From assembly GCA_035772405.1 (NCBI GenBank), contig JAYKKM010000307.1:312501-376500 (forward strand): a stretch of DNA of 64,000 nt, read 5' to 3'. The DNA comes from Chrysogorgia sp. JL179-B06. Taxonomy: Eukaryota > Cnidaria > Anthozoa > Scleralcyonacea > Chrysogorgiidae. The notes under the pieces were generated by a model that was given only the letters and a program-made list of their open reading frames with translations, was not told the origin of the DNA and searched no databases. Of this stretch, positions 32,400 through 42,761 are shown piece by piece (within the stretch, counting starts at the first letter, position 1; the number at the start of each line of letters is the position of its first letter). A program made the translations under genes and the position numbers.

Positions 32400-34014
32400 T
32401 GGTACGAGATTTGAACGTGTAAGCTATTTGCTCGTTGCCTTCTATTTGCGCTTCCTTATAAGGAATACGTACTAGATACCCCAATCGCTCTGGCCCACGC
32501 TCTGCTTAAGGCTCCGGCCCCGCCTGTTGCGGCTTCATCACTGCTGCCACCTCCCTCCATGGTATCGCCGCTACCATTGCTGGCCTCGTTTGGGCTGCTG
32601 CTGCCGTCACCAGATTTAACAGGTATGAGTCAGTCGCCCTTGCTAGGTGCTCCGCCGCTGAATCAAGCGTTTGTGGTGGGGCCGGGCTTCCACCCCGTCC
32701 CGTATAAGACGGTGGTTTAGATTACCTCGGGGCAATTTGTGGAGCTTGCGTCTTTACTTGCGAAGCCAGAGGAATCCCCCAGCGGTCCCACAATTTCTGT
32801 AGATGGGTGTGTATTAATGTCCCCGGCTCATCGCCCTCATCGGCGCATCACCGACATAGTGCCGTGGATGCAGGCCTTTTCAATTTATGCCTCCGTGCTA
32901 GTGGCAACCCTTTCCGGGGCGCGCAAGGGACTTATCTACTTATCAGTTGCTGATATTGCACACGTACTGACAGTTATCAGTTGCTGATATTGCACACGTA
33001 CTCGCAGTTTAGAGGCGTCGCCTGGCTCAATTACGACGATGCTTTTCGTCGCGACGCTGCGGCTCGTCACATCACCGACTGGTCTACCATGCATTTGGAG
33101 CTGTACAAGTATCATACGGCAGCTTCGTCTCGGGTCCAGGCTCCATCCGTTATGGTCGTGCGCCCCGAAAGCTCGGGCACAGCTGCATCTCCCGTTATCT
33201 GCAGATCTTGGAACGCTGGGTGGTGCATTAGTTCGCGTCCGTTCTGCCGCTATCGCCACATGTGTGACACTCCTCGCTGCTGCGGAGCCCATCGTCGCGT
33301 TAACTGCCCCTCACGTGGTGGTGCTCTGCTCCGCCATTCTTGCTGCTGTAACGTTTGCTGAGCCTCCTGTGCTCGGACATTGGGGGGTTCCCCAATTTTG
33401 TTGTGTTCATGCTGTTGCATGTTTTTTTTGTTTTTTTTGCTTGTTACAATTTAAAGTTGTTTTTAGCTTGCTCTGCTATTGTGTTGTTGTGTTCTCTTCA
33501 GGGCGACGGGGGTCCTTGGGGAGGGGGTTTGGGGATATATGGGGCTACCCCGGGGGGTGCTGGCGTGGCGTTGCTTGAGCTTGTTGCCGTCCACTTAGCT
33601 TGGTCCCACCCTCTTTCTCTTGCAGCTCCGCCTGCTCCGGCCTCGCTCTCCCGGCCCATTTCTACGATCTCACCTCTAGTCTTGGCAGAATTCACCCGGG
33701 AATTGGCGGTTGGTTTTCCTGGGGCCAAGCGGGACTATGTCCTCGCCGGCATCCAGCAGGGTTTCCATGTAGGTTTCTCGCCTGACCGCGTCCGTTTACG
33801 GTCCCGCTCCTCCAACATGCGCTCCGCGTCTGAGTATCTGGAGGTGGTTGACACGTACCGAGCTCGCCGCGCACCGTCTCGCTGGCGCGTTCACCGCTCC
33901 CGCGTGGCCCTGCCTTCATGTTAGTCCGTTTGGAGTCATCCCCAAGAACCACCAGCCAGGCAAATGGCGCCTCATCCTGGACCTGTCCTCCCCACTGGGT
34001 GGTAGCAGTAGTAT
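32400..34014 (+). pseudogene. DIRS/Ngaro-like retroelement relic: gag-like zinc region and start of reverse transcriptase
   Basis: The GC-rich plus strand carries, in shifting frames, a gag-like block (FRGVAWLNYDDAFRRDAA and ITDWSTMHLELYKYH at 33007-33110). It is followed by CRSWNAGWC...CRYRHMC (33200-33270), a zinc motif typical of these gag proteins. At 33684-33900 the pre-RT block FTRELAVGFPGAKRDYVLAG and MRSASEYLEVVD appears. At 33925-33998 the beginning of the reverse transcriptase, SPFGVIPKNHQPGKWRLILD, is seen. The RT stops at about 34,014, where AT-rich sequence begins, so the catalytic core is missing. Long frames here (for example 33039-33578) result from high GC. Confidence 0.7.
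32938..33003. repeat. 33-bp tandem duplication in the DIRS-like relic
   Basis: TATCAGTTGCTGATATTGCA plus CACGTACT occurs twice in a row, interrupting the gag-like region. This is a local duplication after the element died or a variant of a repeat. Confidence 0.7.
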
Positions 34015-34061
34015 AATAACTATATATATATTATTCATATGAAAGGAGCCTGGCACTAGCA

Positions 34062-36085
34062 CTAAACCAATGAGATTGCAGGAAACAAGAGCAAAGATAT
34101 CAAACCGAGCAGTATTTCCAGGGGTGTCTCACCAAAATGGGTGGATTCAATCCTTTCACAATTTGATCTCTCAAATAGAGAATTTTGTCTTCTTGTGCAG
34201 GCCATTTCCAATATCTCCCAGCGTTGATCATGGCTGACACCACATACTTTTCTCCAACCACTGTTTGAATTTCTCCGGGAAATAACTGATTGTCGTACTC
34301 GACCACACACCAACCTGACACTACAAATTCATCGGCGGACTTGTCAGGATCGTTCTTGGCATCTTTGGTCATAGCATAACCATGGGAAACGGAGTCAATT
34401 ATTTTATGTGGTGGAATGACTTAATACCTTTCACAAGTGGTGCATCATCAAATACTTCTTTCAGCTGAAGATTGGCATTTCGTTCTTCGATTTCATCTGT
34501 CTTCATCTCTACAACATCTACATTGGATACTTGCTTTGCGGTAGCACAGAACGAAGTTGCATCAGTAACCATGGATTTCCTGTTGCTAACATCCATCCAG
34601 ACCTGTCGTTTCACAGAACCTCCAATGCCATCAACTGGACCTTTGCCATGTGAAGTAGCAAAATAATTCCAGATGATGTTAATCTTGTGTTTCTCTTGAA
34701 GCGACGAAATGGCTGCAACAACAAACCGATTCTTAAATGGCGAGGAAGGACCATCAGACCATATGGAAATAGATTTCACGGTTGCAGGAAGAGTGTCAAG
34801 GAGGTGATCAATGTAGGACACAACCGTCTCTTTCCCATGATTCAAGTCATCAGATGCAATGACTGTCGGGTGGAGCTTACCATCAAACCAAAGGGCTGCA
34901 GTGAACAGGCTGACTTGATCCTGTTTCCAGTGAGCACTTTGTATTTCGTCTTGAAACATGCATGTGTAGTTCTCTGAGAAGTCAACCTGCAACAAAGCAA
35001 ATGACTTATCAAAATATTCACAACCAACAGCCTCTTTCCTTGTTGTAGCTATCTGCTTGGTTTCTTTTGACATGGCAGTGTTGGAGGAACTCTGGAAATA
35101 TCGAGCATAAATGATCAAACAGATCATCTGTTGTGCCCTCCTTTACCATCTTGCAGAGTTTGTCATCTCCATCTTTGCCCCAAACATACCAAGTAACGGC
35201 TTTCGACTCTTCTAGCAAAAACATGCCTCTCGCTGCTTTGCATCATGTAGGGCACCGGTTAAACCAACAATCATCTGTGGCAGCTGCGCAAACATGGTCA
35301 TACTTTGGAATGATGTGTCCAAATTCTTTGTTTAGGGTGTTGACAGCCATAATGAAGTTCTCATGGTATTTACAGAGACATACATTTTGCGGTAACTGAC
35401 AACTTAAAAGTACATGCTTTGGTCTAAGTTCGCTGAATTTACTCCGTCCTGTTTTAATGTCAGGGTTGGATTCCTTAAACATAGCATACACTTCGTTAAT
35501 TGTTGTGGTAAGATGCCGAGCTTGCACTTTAGTTTTTTCCCCATTCTCACTGCGAATGGTGACCACATCTTTTCTACCAGGTGCCTGGCGACTAATATCA
35601 TCTCGCTCATAAAAATTTGTCACGAGATCTTTCGTTTCTTTGGCTATAGCAATCGAACGAATTGGTGTATTTTCTGCGCTTGATGTTGTGTCACCATATT
35701 TGTTTATCAATTTTTGCCACACCGCATGCTTTCATTTTGGTGTACTAGGTAAAGTAGGACCGAGTGCTCGTCTAGCCCTGGATACAGCTCTTCCTAAGGA
35801 TTGTGCACTCTTGAATGGTGGAGTGTGTGGCGATGCTGGAACTCCATTTCTTGCTTTCTTTGAAGCTCTGTGTTTGGAAACACGTGCTCTCGTTTCTCTA
35901 CGACGTTTTTCTTGCAAAACACGCTGTTCGTTTACTGAAAGTTAAGTTTCATTTTGCTTACTTTCAGCTCTCTTCAGTCGCTTTCGAAGGGCATCTTTTC
36001 GTTTATAATCTTCATAATTATGATCTTCCTTTAATTTCTTCCTTCTGTTGGCTTGTCGTTGAGCAGCAGTGAGTGGAAGTGGCAT
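34062..36085 (-). pseudogene. Unassigned DDE-type transposase-like protein of a cnidarian repeat family, broken
   Basis: From an ATG at 36085 the minus strand has a basic N-terminus (QRQANRRKKLKEDHNYEDYK) and a second basic segment at 35917-35732. A central part at 35722-35243 (TINEVYAMFKESNPDIKTG, LPQNVCLCKYHENF) follows. Next comes a catalytic-like part at 35127-34399 with QVDFSENYTCMFQDEIQSAH, SIWSDGPSSPFKNRF and SHGKGPVDGIGG, which supply acidic residues spaced as in an RNase H-like fold. The end is a chromo- or Tudor-like segment at 34372-34062 (WCVVEYDNQLFPGEI). Stops and frameshifts separate the parts. I know the family only as repeated cnidarian predicted proteins. Confidence 0.55.
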
Positions 36086-37555
36086 TATATTTACAATTCA
36101 ACCATTAAAACTTTACCATGAGTTCAACCAGAAAATAACAGAAATTGTAAAATTTAGCATCTTCTCAGACTCAAAACGAGCCAGCAGTAATGCTGGTTGG
36201 AGGTGTATACTTCATGTACTACCAGTGACACTAGTTTCTTATTTAAATACAAGATAAACTGTATTAATTAGAGAGATCTTTACCCATTTTTGAATGTGAT
36301 GAACACGTGACGGATGTTACATAATTTATTAATTAATTGTTTTGCATGTGTGTAGCATTTTTGGGTTTTTATCAGTTTTTCATACTTGTATATGCATAAA
36401 GTAACAAATAAGTTCTACTTCATCAATTCAAAACATTACCCTTGCGGCAGAAAAAAACTTTTAATATTTTTTTGTGACGGATGTTACATAGAATTTGCAA
36501 TGTCATATTTTAATTAAATAATTATAAAACATTTTTACTAAAAAAACACTTTCTTGCAGATACATACCTAATATTGCTGTATTAATAATATAACTGATGG
36601 GTAGCCCTAAACTACAACATAAGCCAGAATTGAAAAAACTGTTATGATTGCTACTTTAAAAATTTCGATAAAATGGTCTTTACTCTCGGACCCATAAAAC
36701 TCATACTAATCAATATTTTTTTTAATTCTGTCCAATTTATGTTATTTAGGTCTATTCTCCACCATAATCACTAAAAAAATTCATTAAATTAGTAGTAATA
36801 ATATATATATTATTATTATCAATGTGTTAGGGACTGGACTGAGCTCTAAGCCAATCAGAATCGAGTATGATTTGAATTGACCAATCAGAGCACAGTCCAG
36901 TCCCATATTTCCAGGGGGGTTGAATAGTTTTAAGGTGTGGTCACCCTGTAAAGAGCGACCAGCCATCAAATCAGGGGGATATGCACCTGGTCGTATACAA
37001 GAGGTTTTTTGTATTAAAATTAGTCAAAAAGTGGTCGCGGTCAAGAGTATATATATCACTTGGGTCGTGTTGTTGTACGACCAGTTTTATAGTCGTCCCT
37101 GAACGACCAGAGAGTTTGAAGGTCATTCAAGGTGAATAGTGTTAAGCATCTGTGATATATATAGACTCTGACACACACACCGCGTTTTTGAAAAAAAAAA
37201 TACAAAAAATTCTATTATACATAACCATCATACCTCACCCGATGTGATGTATACTTACGTGCACGTGCCATCCAAAAATATTCCATATTTTTATTGGAAG
37301 CCTTGTAATGTAGTTTGAAATAAAAATAATCAAATTTTGATAGAATTAATCATAGAAATTTCCGCCACGGAGCTCTTACCTCGACGCCATCTTATGGCCG
37401 AATGACTGATATTCCTTAGTTACGGTATTTTTAAAAAGGATATTTCTCAAAATATTTTTAGATGATATGTCTCAAATAATTATTTCGTGTTTTTAAATAG
37501 ATGAAATATATCCCAAAAAAAAAGTATAAAAACTGATATTATAAAAATCATGATT
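36086..37555. other. Noncoding AT-rich stretch with a repeated GTGACGGATGTTACATA motif
   Basis: GTGACGGATGTTACATA occurs near 36308 and 36474. GACTGGACTG...CAGTCCAGTC forms an inverted repeat near 36831-36902. The left boundary of element A lies somewhere between about 37,140 and 37,560, where AT content rises, but no terminal repeat could be fixed. Confidence 0.45.
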
Positions 37556-37560
37556 AAAAT

Positions 37561-37871
37561 CAGAATCAGAGGAAGAAGTAATAAATCTTTTACATCTTAA
37601 AATATATAAGGATGCTTATTTATTTCGTGATTGCAGGGATTCTAAGCTTTATGCTGTGGTTTATATGAAAGAGGATTTTATTCATTTTGGTAACGATCGT
37701 CGGGGATTAGTAGTAAAAGATCTCAATCCAGAATCATATCTCAATACGGAACTGGGAGTATCTTCAAATTATTTTCTTGTGATAATTAAGCGAAACACCG
37801 TAATCAATTTGCAAGAACAAGTAAATTTTGATTCAACTGTTACATTACGCAACATCTCCACTAACGTTTGA
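37561..37871 (+). CDS. Unrecognised small protein at the left edge of element A, 5' end unclear
   Basis: The frame is open from a stop near 37,560 to 37,871 and encodes an acidic start (SESEEEVINLLHLKIYKDAY), then KLYAVVYMKEDFIHFGNDRR and an Asn/Val-rich end. The first ATG is only at 37,665, so the gene may be truncated at the 5' side. No family is recognised. Composition is typical of element A and unlike the host sequence to the left, so it is probably its first visible gene. Confidence 0.4.
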
Positions 37872-38008
37872 AAAAAAACAACAACAAGATGATCGAAGGA
37901 TATTTGGTGTTTTTCAAATAGATATATTTTTTAAAATAATAAAATGTACTTTAACACACAATAAAATAACTTTTTTTTGAAAAAACAAATCTTTTTATTG
38001 TTTTTATT

Positions 38009-38525
38009 TAATCTAAATACATTTCTTTATTAATGGAACTAAGTATGGAATCATCAGTTATCATAATTGTTGTTAGATATTTATGCTGACAAAGAATTCC
38101 CTCATCTACCACTTCTAAATATAATTTATACCTGGATAGATTACCCGAGGGAAAGTATATACAGTGTTGTAAAATATATTTTTGATTTGGAAAATTCTGT
38201 CGAAGAGAATTAATATCACAACGGGTATATATATTTTTTTAATGTTGTTTCTATTAAATACTTGTTCCTCCTTTACATCGTCAATCCCCAAAAATGCTTT
38301 CAAACTATCATCACTATCAGAATCACCATTATCCTGAATAGGTTTGACGGGTTTAAAGTCTTCGAAATTAAACACTTTCGACGTATACGTATCCGTATCC
38401 CGTACACGTACACCGTACGCGTATCCTTCTCCTTTATCGTTGTAATCCCATATGAGAAGGGAACCATTCAGGGGTAGGGGTTCTCCATAGGAAGCTTCAT
38501 TCGTTATTTCTTCTTTCGTAGCCAT
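38009..38525 (-). pseudogene. Element A small protein, frameshifted, member of the five-gene paralog family
   Basis: From an ATG at 38525 the frame runs through ASYGEPLPLNGSLLIWDYND and an acidic linker (DNGDSDSDDS). Near 38,235, at an A7 run, the coding signal changes frame. In the new frame it gives SLRQNFPNQKYILQHC and then YKLYLEVVDEG, which matches the conserved core (long-chain residues, then YxLxLxV) of the paralogs at 39173, 40635, 41055 and 42762. It ends at 38009. The single-base-type break in a homopolymer could be decay or an assembly error. Confidence 0.5.
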
Positions 38526-38673
38526 TTTTTCTTAAACTAAGTTTGTAGGGGGACAATGTTTTACGTATAAATGAAAAAGAAAAGTTTCAGCTTATTTATA
38601 TGAAAGTTTTTTTGAGAAAAATTTTATTTCATTTCTACAAAACCTAGGGTATAAAAAACGATATCATAAAAAA

Positions 38674-39125
38674 AATGGTCAGTTATTTTGTTGAAGATGG
38701 GGTATATACCGTCGCGAAAGATTTGGTCATTTCAAATGCGTAATCAAGAAAATGCTGAAAAAATGATAGAGGCAGCGAAATTAATTCACACTCCACAGAA
38801 TTGTCTTAAATTAAATGAAATATCGTTTTTTGAATGTAGTCGTGAAATTGTAAAAGATAAAGAAATTGGATTTCTTCAAGGGGTTGTTTATCTCAAAGAA
38901 GCAAGAGGTGATATTTTTGATTGGCTTCCATATGGAGGAGAAATCCTTCGTTCTTATGCTGATGATTTCTACCATTTTAAAGGTAGACTATATGATCCGT
39001 CCACGTTATATCGATATGGAAAACGTCAGGGTAAAATGGGAAAATTATGGGATAGTGAAAGAATCTATAAATTAGCTTATTATAAGAGCCAGCATCGACA
39101 AAAAAGAAAAAAACTTTTAGAGTAA
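38674..39125 (+). CDS. Element A protein of unknown function, start disputed
   Basis: The main frame (about 38688-39125) encodes QENAEKMIEAAKLIHTPQNC, then SREIVKDKEIGFLQGVVYLK, a hydrophobic-aromatic segment (RGDIFDWLPYGGEILRSYAD) and a basic tail (SQHRQKRKKLLE). The ATG at 38674 is in another frame and runs only 22 codons, so the true N-terminus either uses ATG at 38694 or is broken by a frameshift. No known domain was seen. It is convergent with the minus-strand gene at 39173-39529. Confidence 0.5.
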
Positions 39126-39172
39126 AGAAAGAAATTCATGTAATAAAAAATAACATGTTTTATTAAATAAAT

Positions 39173-39529
39173 TTATACAAGAGAAGGAATTATTATGTCT
39201 TGGTCATTTTTTATAAACTTAACATTTTTATGTAAAAGATGAGGAACATCGTCCTCTGATAATATTTTTAGTGTTTTTCCAGATTCTCCATGATGGATAA
39301 CTTTCAGGGTTACTTCATACGGGTGTTGTTCCACACCATTTATTTTTTTTACAGAACATTGTTTTGTTTCAATTATTGTAACAGGTTTGCAATCCTCTAC
39401 AAAATATATATATTCAGGATATTCTTTAAGAAGAGATTCACATGATAAATAGCACTGAACAGTATCTGTGGAGCTGTCAAAAAAAGTTATACTTTTCCTA
39501 CATATACTAATATAACGTAATACGGACAT
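39173..39529 (-). CDS. Element A paralog-family protein 1
   Basis: A 118-residue protein starting with ATG at 39529. It has the family pattern: an N-terminal Cys-containing segment, then CESLLKEYPEYIYFVEDCKP (aromatic-rich, ending in CKP), YEVTLKV, and a C-terminal LLHKNVKFIKND. The same order is found in the genes at 40635-40976, 41055-41483 and 42762-43016 and in the broken frame at 38009. No membrane segment or signal peptide. Function is unknown; the repetition suggests a host-interaction or regulatory role in the element, which is inference only. Confidence 0.6.
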   Translation of the reverse strand: MSVLRYISICRKSITFFDSSTDTVQCYLSCESLLKEYPEYIYFVEDCKPVTIIETKQCSVKKINGVEQHPYEVTLKVIHHGESGKTLKILSEDDVPHLLHKNVKFIKNDQDIIIPSLV

Positions 39530-39685
39530 TGTTTCAGTAATGATAAAGTTTTTTTAGTTTAAACATCTTATATGTGTCTCAGAAAAAGATATTAAAAAAA
39601 TCAAAAAACAGAACAGTATAAATAGACGGTTTTTTCTTTTTTTTTTAAAACCATTGCTTGTCGTACTTCAGTTAACATAAAAAAA

Positions 39686-39805
39686 ATGAAGTGTACGAGT
39701 AGGAGATGTATAAAAAAAGCGAAAATAAAAAAACGAATACGAAAACGACGACGTTCTAAAAAAAATTCAAAAAGGAGGATGGAAAAAAGATCATCCGAAT
39801 TATAA
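39686..39805 (+). CDS. 39-residue Arg/Lys-rich peptide (protamine-like), element A
   Basis: ATG at 39686 opens a 39-residue frame made mostly of Lys and Arg with two Cys near the N-terminus (CTSRRC, then KKRIRKRRRSKKNSKRRMEK). It would bind nucleic acid electrostatically, like core or condensation peptides of adenovirus-related elements. The frame is short and low-complexity, so coincidence is possible. The clean ATG and stop and the matching basic peptide at 48602 support it moderately. Confidence 0.4.
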   Translation: MKCTSRRCIKKAKIKKRIRKRRRSKKNSKRRMEKRSSEL

Positions 39806-39862
39806 TCATAAGTTTTATGAATTTTGGAAATGGTAGACAATGTATTTTAAAAAAAAATTTTA

Positions 39863-40066
39863 TTAATCCAAATAAGTTTTTTTCCATCTTTGTATTCTAT
39901 CATCACATTCACATAGATCAACTATTCTACTATAGATAAGTCGTGAGTAATTCTGTTTACAAGGATAACAATAATGATGGTTTACAAAGCATTCTTTACA
40001 TCTGTAATGCATGAAAAAATGATAGAAGGAATTCACTTCACAACAACAGAAACTGCAATAGACCAT
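39863..40066 (-). CDS. Cys/His-rich putative zinc-binding protein, element A
   Basis: The 67-residue protein has CSFCCCEVNSFYHFFMHYRC, KECFVNHHYCYPC and a basic end with CECDDRIQRWKKTYLD. At least eight Cys and four His give CxxC...CxxC...CxxC spacing, suggestive of a small RING- or treble-clef-like zinc fold. Start ATG is at 40066. Partner and function are unknown. Confidence 0.5.
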   Translation of the reverse strand: MVYCSFCCCEVNSFYHFFMHYRCKECFVNHHYCYPCKQNYSRLIYSRIVDLCECDDRIQRWKKTYLD

Positions 40067-40178
40067 CTTGACAATATTTTTTTGAACGTTTTGTGAAAAT
40101 TTTATAGTTTGACAACCTACTTTTATAGATTTTTTGCAAAACTATATAAACAGGATATCAAATATATTTTTTCAAAAC

Positions 40179-40547
40179 ATGTGGTTGCGTTCAATGATTG
40201 ATTTTGGAGAATGTGAATCTCATGCTTATCTTACATTTTATTATCATGCTCAACCCATACAATTAGTAAATTATGAACCTGTGATTCCCTCGTTGTTAAG
40301 ATATGGATATTATTTATATCTGAAAGATTGGCAAGGACCTCGATATTTCAAATTGATGATAGTAGACGCGTTTGGAGTTCCGGAGGAAAATTTACAAACC
40401 ATCTTATTATCATTGAAGGGAAAATATATAAATATTAATAATGATAATGTAAAATTAGCAAAAACTCAAACACCTATATTAAACATTAAACCCTACAATT
40501 TCATTAACCATAGGGGTAGAGGGAAACAAATATATTTATCTTTGTAA
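40179..40547 (+). CDS. Element A protein of unknown function
   Basis: From ATG at 40179 it encodes 122 residues (WLRSMIDFGECESHAYLTFY near the start), then YYLYLKDWQGPRYFKLMIVD and LLSLKGKYININNDN. It is rich in aromatic and beta-branched residues, consistent with a small beta-rich domain, and has no membrane segment. It does not match the minus-strand paralog family. The ATG is chosen over an upstream TTG because the 5' extension has no coding character. Confidence 0.5.
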   Translation: MWLRSMIDFGECESHAYLTFYYHAQPIQLVNYEPVIPSLLRYGYYLYLKDWQGPRYFKLMIVDAFGVPEENLQTILLSLKGKYININNDNVKLAKTQTPILNIKPYNFINHRGRGKQIYLSL

Positions 40548-40634
40548 TGTTTTTAAAATAAAAAACCTTTTAGAAACAGAATATCGAGTTTTTATTTTTG
40601 TGTAAAAATTTTAATACAAGAAAAATAAATATGT

Positions 40635-40976
40635 TTACAAATTAATTTGTTGGGGAATTATTGAGTTACCATTTATTAGTTTAATTGTTTTATACACGAG
40701 ATGATCACTTTTAGTTTCAAGAATTGTTTTTAGGGTTAATCCCTTCTCTTCAAGTAATCCCTGAATTTTCAGAGTTAGTTCGTAGACTTGAGGTGGAGAA
40801 CAAAATGGGGGATTACATTCTTTACATAGTATAGCAGGTTTACAATCCTCTACCAAATATGTATAGTTAGGAAAATGTTTTTGAAGAAAATGACATGAAT
40901 AATAACGAGGAGTATTGTCATAATATGCTACACCCCTATAATTGACACAGGTCACGAGATCTTGTTCTTGATTCAT
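40635..40976 (-). CDS. Element A paralog-family protein 2
   Basis: A 113-residue member with CHFLQKHFPNYTYLVEDCKP, YELTLKIQ and VYKTIKLINGN, aligning with proteins 1 and 3 throughout. Two extra Cys pairs (LCKECNPPFC) occur in the middle. Start ATG at 40976. The gene is intact. Confidence 0.6.
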   Translation of the reverse strand: MNQEQDLVTCVNYRGVAYYDNTPRYYSCHFLQKHFPNYTYLVEDCKPAILCKECNPPFCSPPQVYELTLKIQGLLEEKGLTLKTILETKSDHLVYKTIKLINGNSIIPQQINL

Positions 40977-41054
40977 CTTGTTATCAATATGCTTAAATCA
41001 AATATGTAATCTTATATATAAATAAAAAACACGAATTTTTTTAAAAAAAAGTTT

Positions 41055-41483
41055 TTATTGAGTATATGCTACAGCTTTCATGAAATTATTAGAATCTATT
41101 ATTAGTTTAATTTCTTTTTGTAAAAGATCAGAAGCATCATAGTCAACAATTGTTGTTATGTTTTCACCCAGACATGAACAATTCCATTCATCATTTTCAT
41201 ATTCATGTTTCTTTTTAACTGCCAGAGCTAGGTAATATGTTTGAGGCGTTGAGGGTATATCTTCATAGGGTATATCTTCAATACATTCGCATAATACCGT
41301 AGGTTGACATTTCTTTACAACATAGGTAAAGTGGTGTAATTCTTTGGTTAGAAAACGACTTGGATAATAGTTACTTTCATCTTCAATTTTGTACGGGTTA
41401 AAGTCATCAGCAATTATTCTTTGATAACGTCTACCGGTATGTTCATCACAATCACGATAGCGTACATGCGAATTCGACATCAT
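41055..41483 (-). CDS. Element A paralog-family protein 3
   Basis: A 142-residue member with an N-terminal extension (SNSHVRYRDCDEHTGRRYQR). It has the core RFLTKELHHFTYVVKKCQP, then YYLALAVKKKHEYEND and LLQKEIKLIIDSNN. An inserted acidic loop contains CSCLG. Start ATG at 41483, with a second ATG one codon later. The gene is intact and, like its paralogs, transcribed away from the integrase block. Confidence 0.6.
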   Translation of the reverse strand: MMSNSHVRYRDCDEHTGRRYQRIIADDFNPYKIEDESNYYPSRFLTKELHHFTYVVKKCQPTVLCECIEDIPYEDIPSTPQTYYLALAVKKKHEYENDEWNCSCLGENITTIVDYDASDLLQKEIKLIIDSNNFMKAVAYTQ

Positions 41484-41651
41484 TCACAAATAACGTTATA
41501 ACATGGGGGTAACGCGTTTATATATAATTTTTTATAAAAAAAAATGTAAAAAGAAAAATCAAAATTAAAAAAGACAGATATTCTAAAATAAAAAAGAAAT
41601 TTTAGTAGGATATAAATAAAAATGTAATAAAAGGGTTTTTACAAAAATATC

Positions 41652-41828
41652 ATGGAAACCGTGGATGCACGATATAATAGATTATTCTATTCAAAATATC
41701 CCTGTGGACAATGTCTTAACGGAAATATGTGTGGGGAAGTGTGTGCGAATTATATGCCGCGGAAAGATCAAAAAAAAAAACGTTGTTGTAGATTAAAGAG
41801 ATGGTTGTTAAAGAAGATATGGTGTTAA
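41652..41828 (+). CDS. 58-residue Cys-rich protein, pair with the next gene
   Basis: ATG at 41652. Residues DARYNRLFYSKYPCGQC are followed by CGEVC and a basic Lys/Arg/Trp tail. It matches the N-terminal half of the gene at 41914-42123 (RFERLYYNKHPCGRC), so the two are tandem duplicates that diverged. CxxC plus CxxxC could bind zinc. It is too short for most gene finders. Confidence 0.5.
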   Translation: METVDARYNRLFYSKYPCGQCLNGNMCGEVCANYMPRKDQKKKRCCRLKRWLLKKIWC

Positions 41829-41913
41829 AAGATTTTAAGAAGAAAATCCCATAAAAAAAAGAAACCGTATAAATAAGAGTAAAAAAAATAATTGTTTATA
41901 TATTTGTTAGACA

Positions 41914-42123
41914 ATGGAACGTAAAGAAACAGCAGATGAACGATTTGAAAGATTATATTATAACAAACATCCATGTGGAAGATGTATTAACAAACACCCG
42001 TGTCCGATTCATCCAGATGAATTAAAACTTTCAAGACTAAACAGTTTTAAACGTTGGGTGTTAAACAAGTTAAATATACGGTGGAAATATACAGTGAATG
42101 TTTCTGTGGAAATAGACGAATAG
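41914..42123 (+). CDS. 69-residue Cys-motif protein, duplicate of 41652-41828
   Basis: It contains DERFERLYYNKHPCGRC, then NKHPCPIHPD, followed by a basic helix (SFKRWVLNKLN) and an acidic end. The double HPC motif suggests a small zinc site. Start ATG at 41914. The tandem pair is intact in both members, which argues for recent use despite decay elsewhere in A. Confidence 0.55.
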   Translation: MERKETADERFERLYYNKHPCGRCINKHPCPIHPDELKLSRLNSFKRWVLNKLNIRWKYTVNVSVEIDE

Positions 42124-42153
42124 AAGAAAAGACCTTTTTTTAAAAAGATTTAA

Positions 42154-42719
42154 ATGGCTGTACGAGAGCGTGATTTTGATGAAATTCTTTATCCCGACAT
42201 TCAATATTTATTACATGCTGATTTGTTTGAGAAAAACACGCGATTCAACGTTTTATTTTTTGGAATGGAGAGAGCATCCCTATCAGTTTAGATGTGCTGA
42301 TTATGATTATAAATATTTTAACATTTATGTGGAAGATAAAAATGAACAATCTATATTTCGGAAACGATATGGTGGAAAAAGATATTATAGATTTTTAATA
42401 ACCGGTTTTAGCTGGACTATGTCATTTTATGATCAGTTAGTGGGAAAACATGTAGTATTTATTGATAGAGAACCGAGATTACCCACGTTAATTTCAACCC
42501 TTGACTGTTTTGAGATAAATAATATCCCATGTTATTCAAAAACGTTTTTATATGGTAAATGTAAGGATTAAATTTATATAATATTATATTTATTAAATTT
42601 ATATAATATTATATTTATATGGTAAATGTGAAATACATTTTGATAAATCTATGTTGCAACAACATGTATATTTAGATTGTTGTGGGGAATTATGTAATTT
42701 TAATGAATTAAATATTTGA
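42154..42719 (+). pseudogene. Element A gene disrupted by a frameshift and a tandem AT duplication
   Basis: ATG at 42154 begins a frame (VRERDFDEILYPDIQYLLHA) that loses coding character near 42,245. The signal continues in another frame (YQFRCADYDYKYFNIYVEDK, then RYYRFLITGFSWTM) to a stop at 42571. A 40-bp AT-rich duplication (about 42565-42645), with TTTATATGGTAAATGT on both sides, follows. After it the original C-terminal part appears to resume (HVYLDCCGELC) and ends at 42719. The protein family is unknown. Confidence 0.5.
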
Positions 42720-42761
42720 AATAAAACAGTTCAAAATAAATCGAGAAAAGCGTTTTTTATT

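Noticed and set aside
33039..33924. Long overlapping plus-strand frames (179 and 189 codons) in the GC-rich DIRS-like relic
   Set aside because: High GC lowers stop frequency; recognisable blocks jump between frames, so these are not intact genes.
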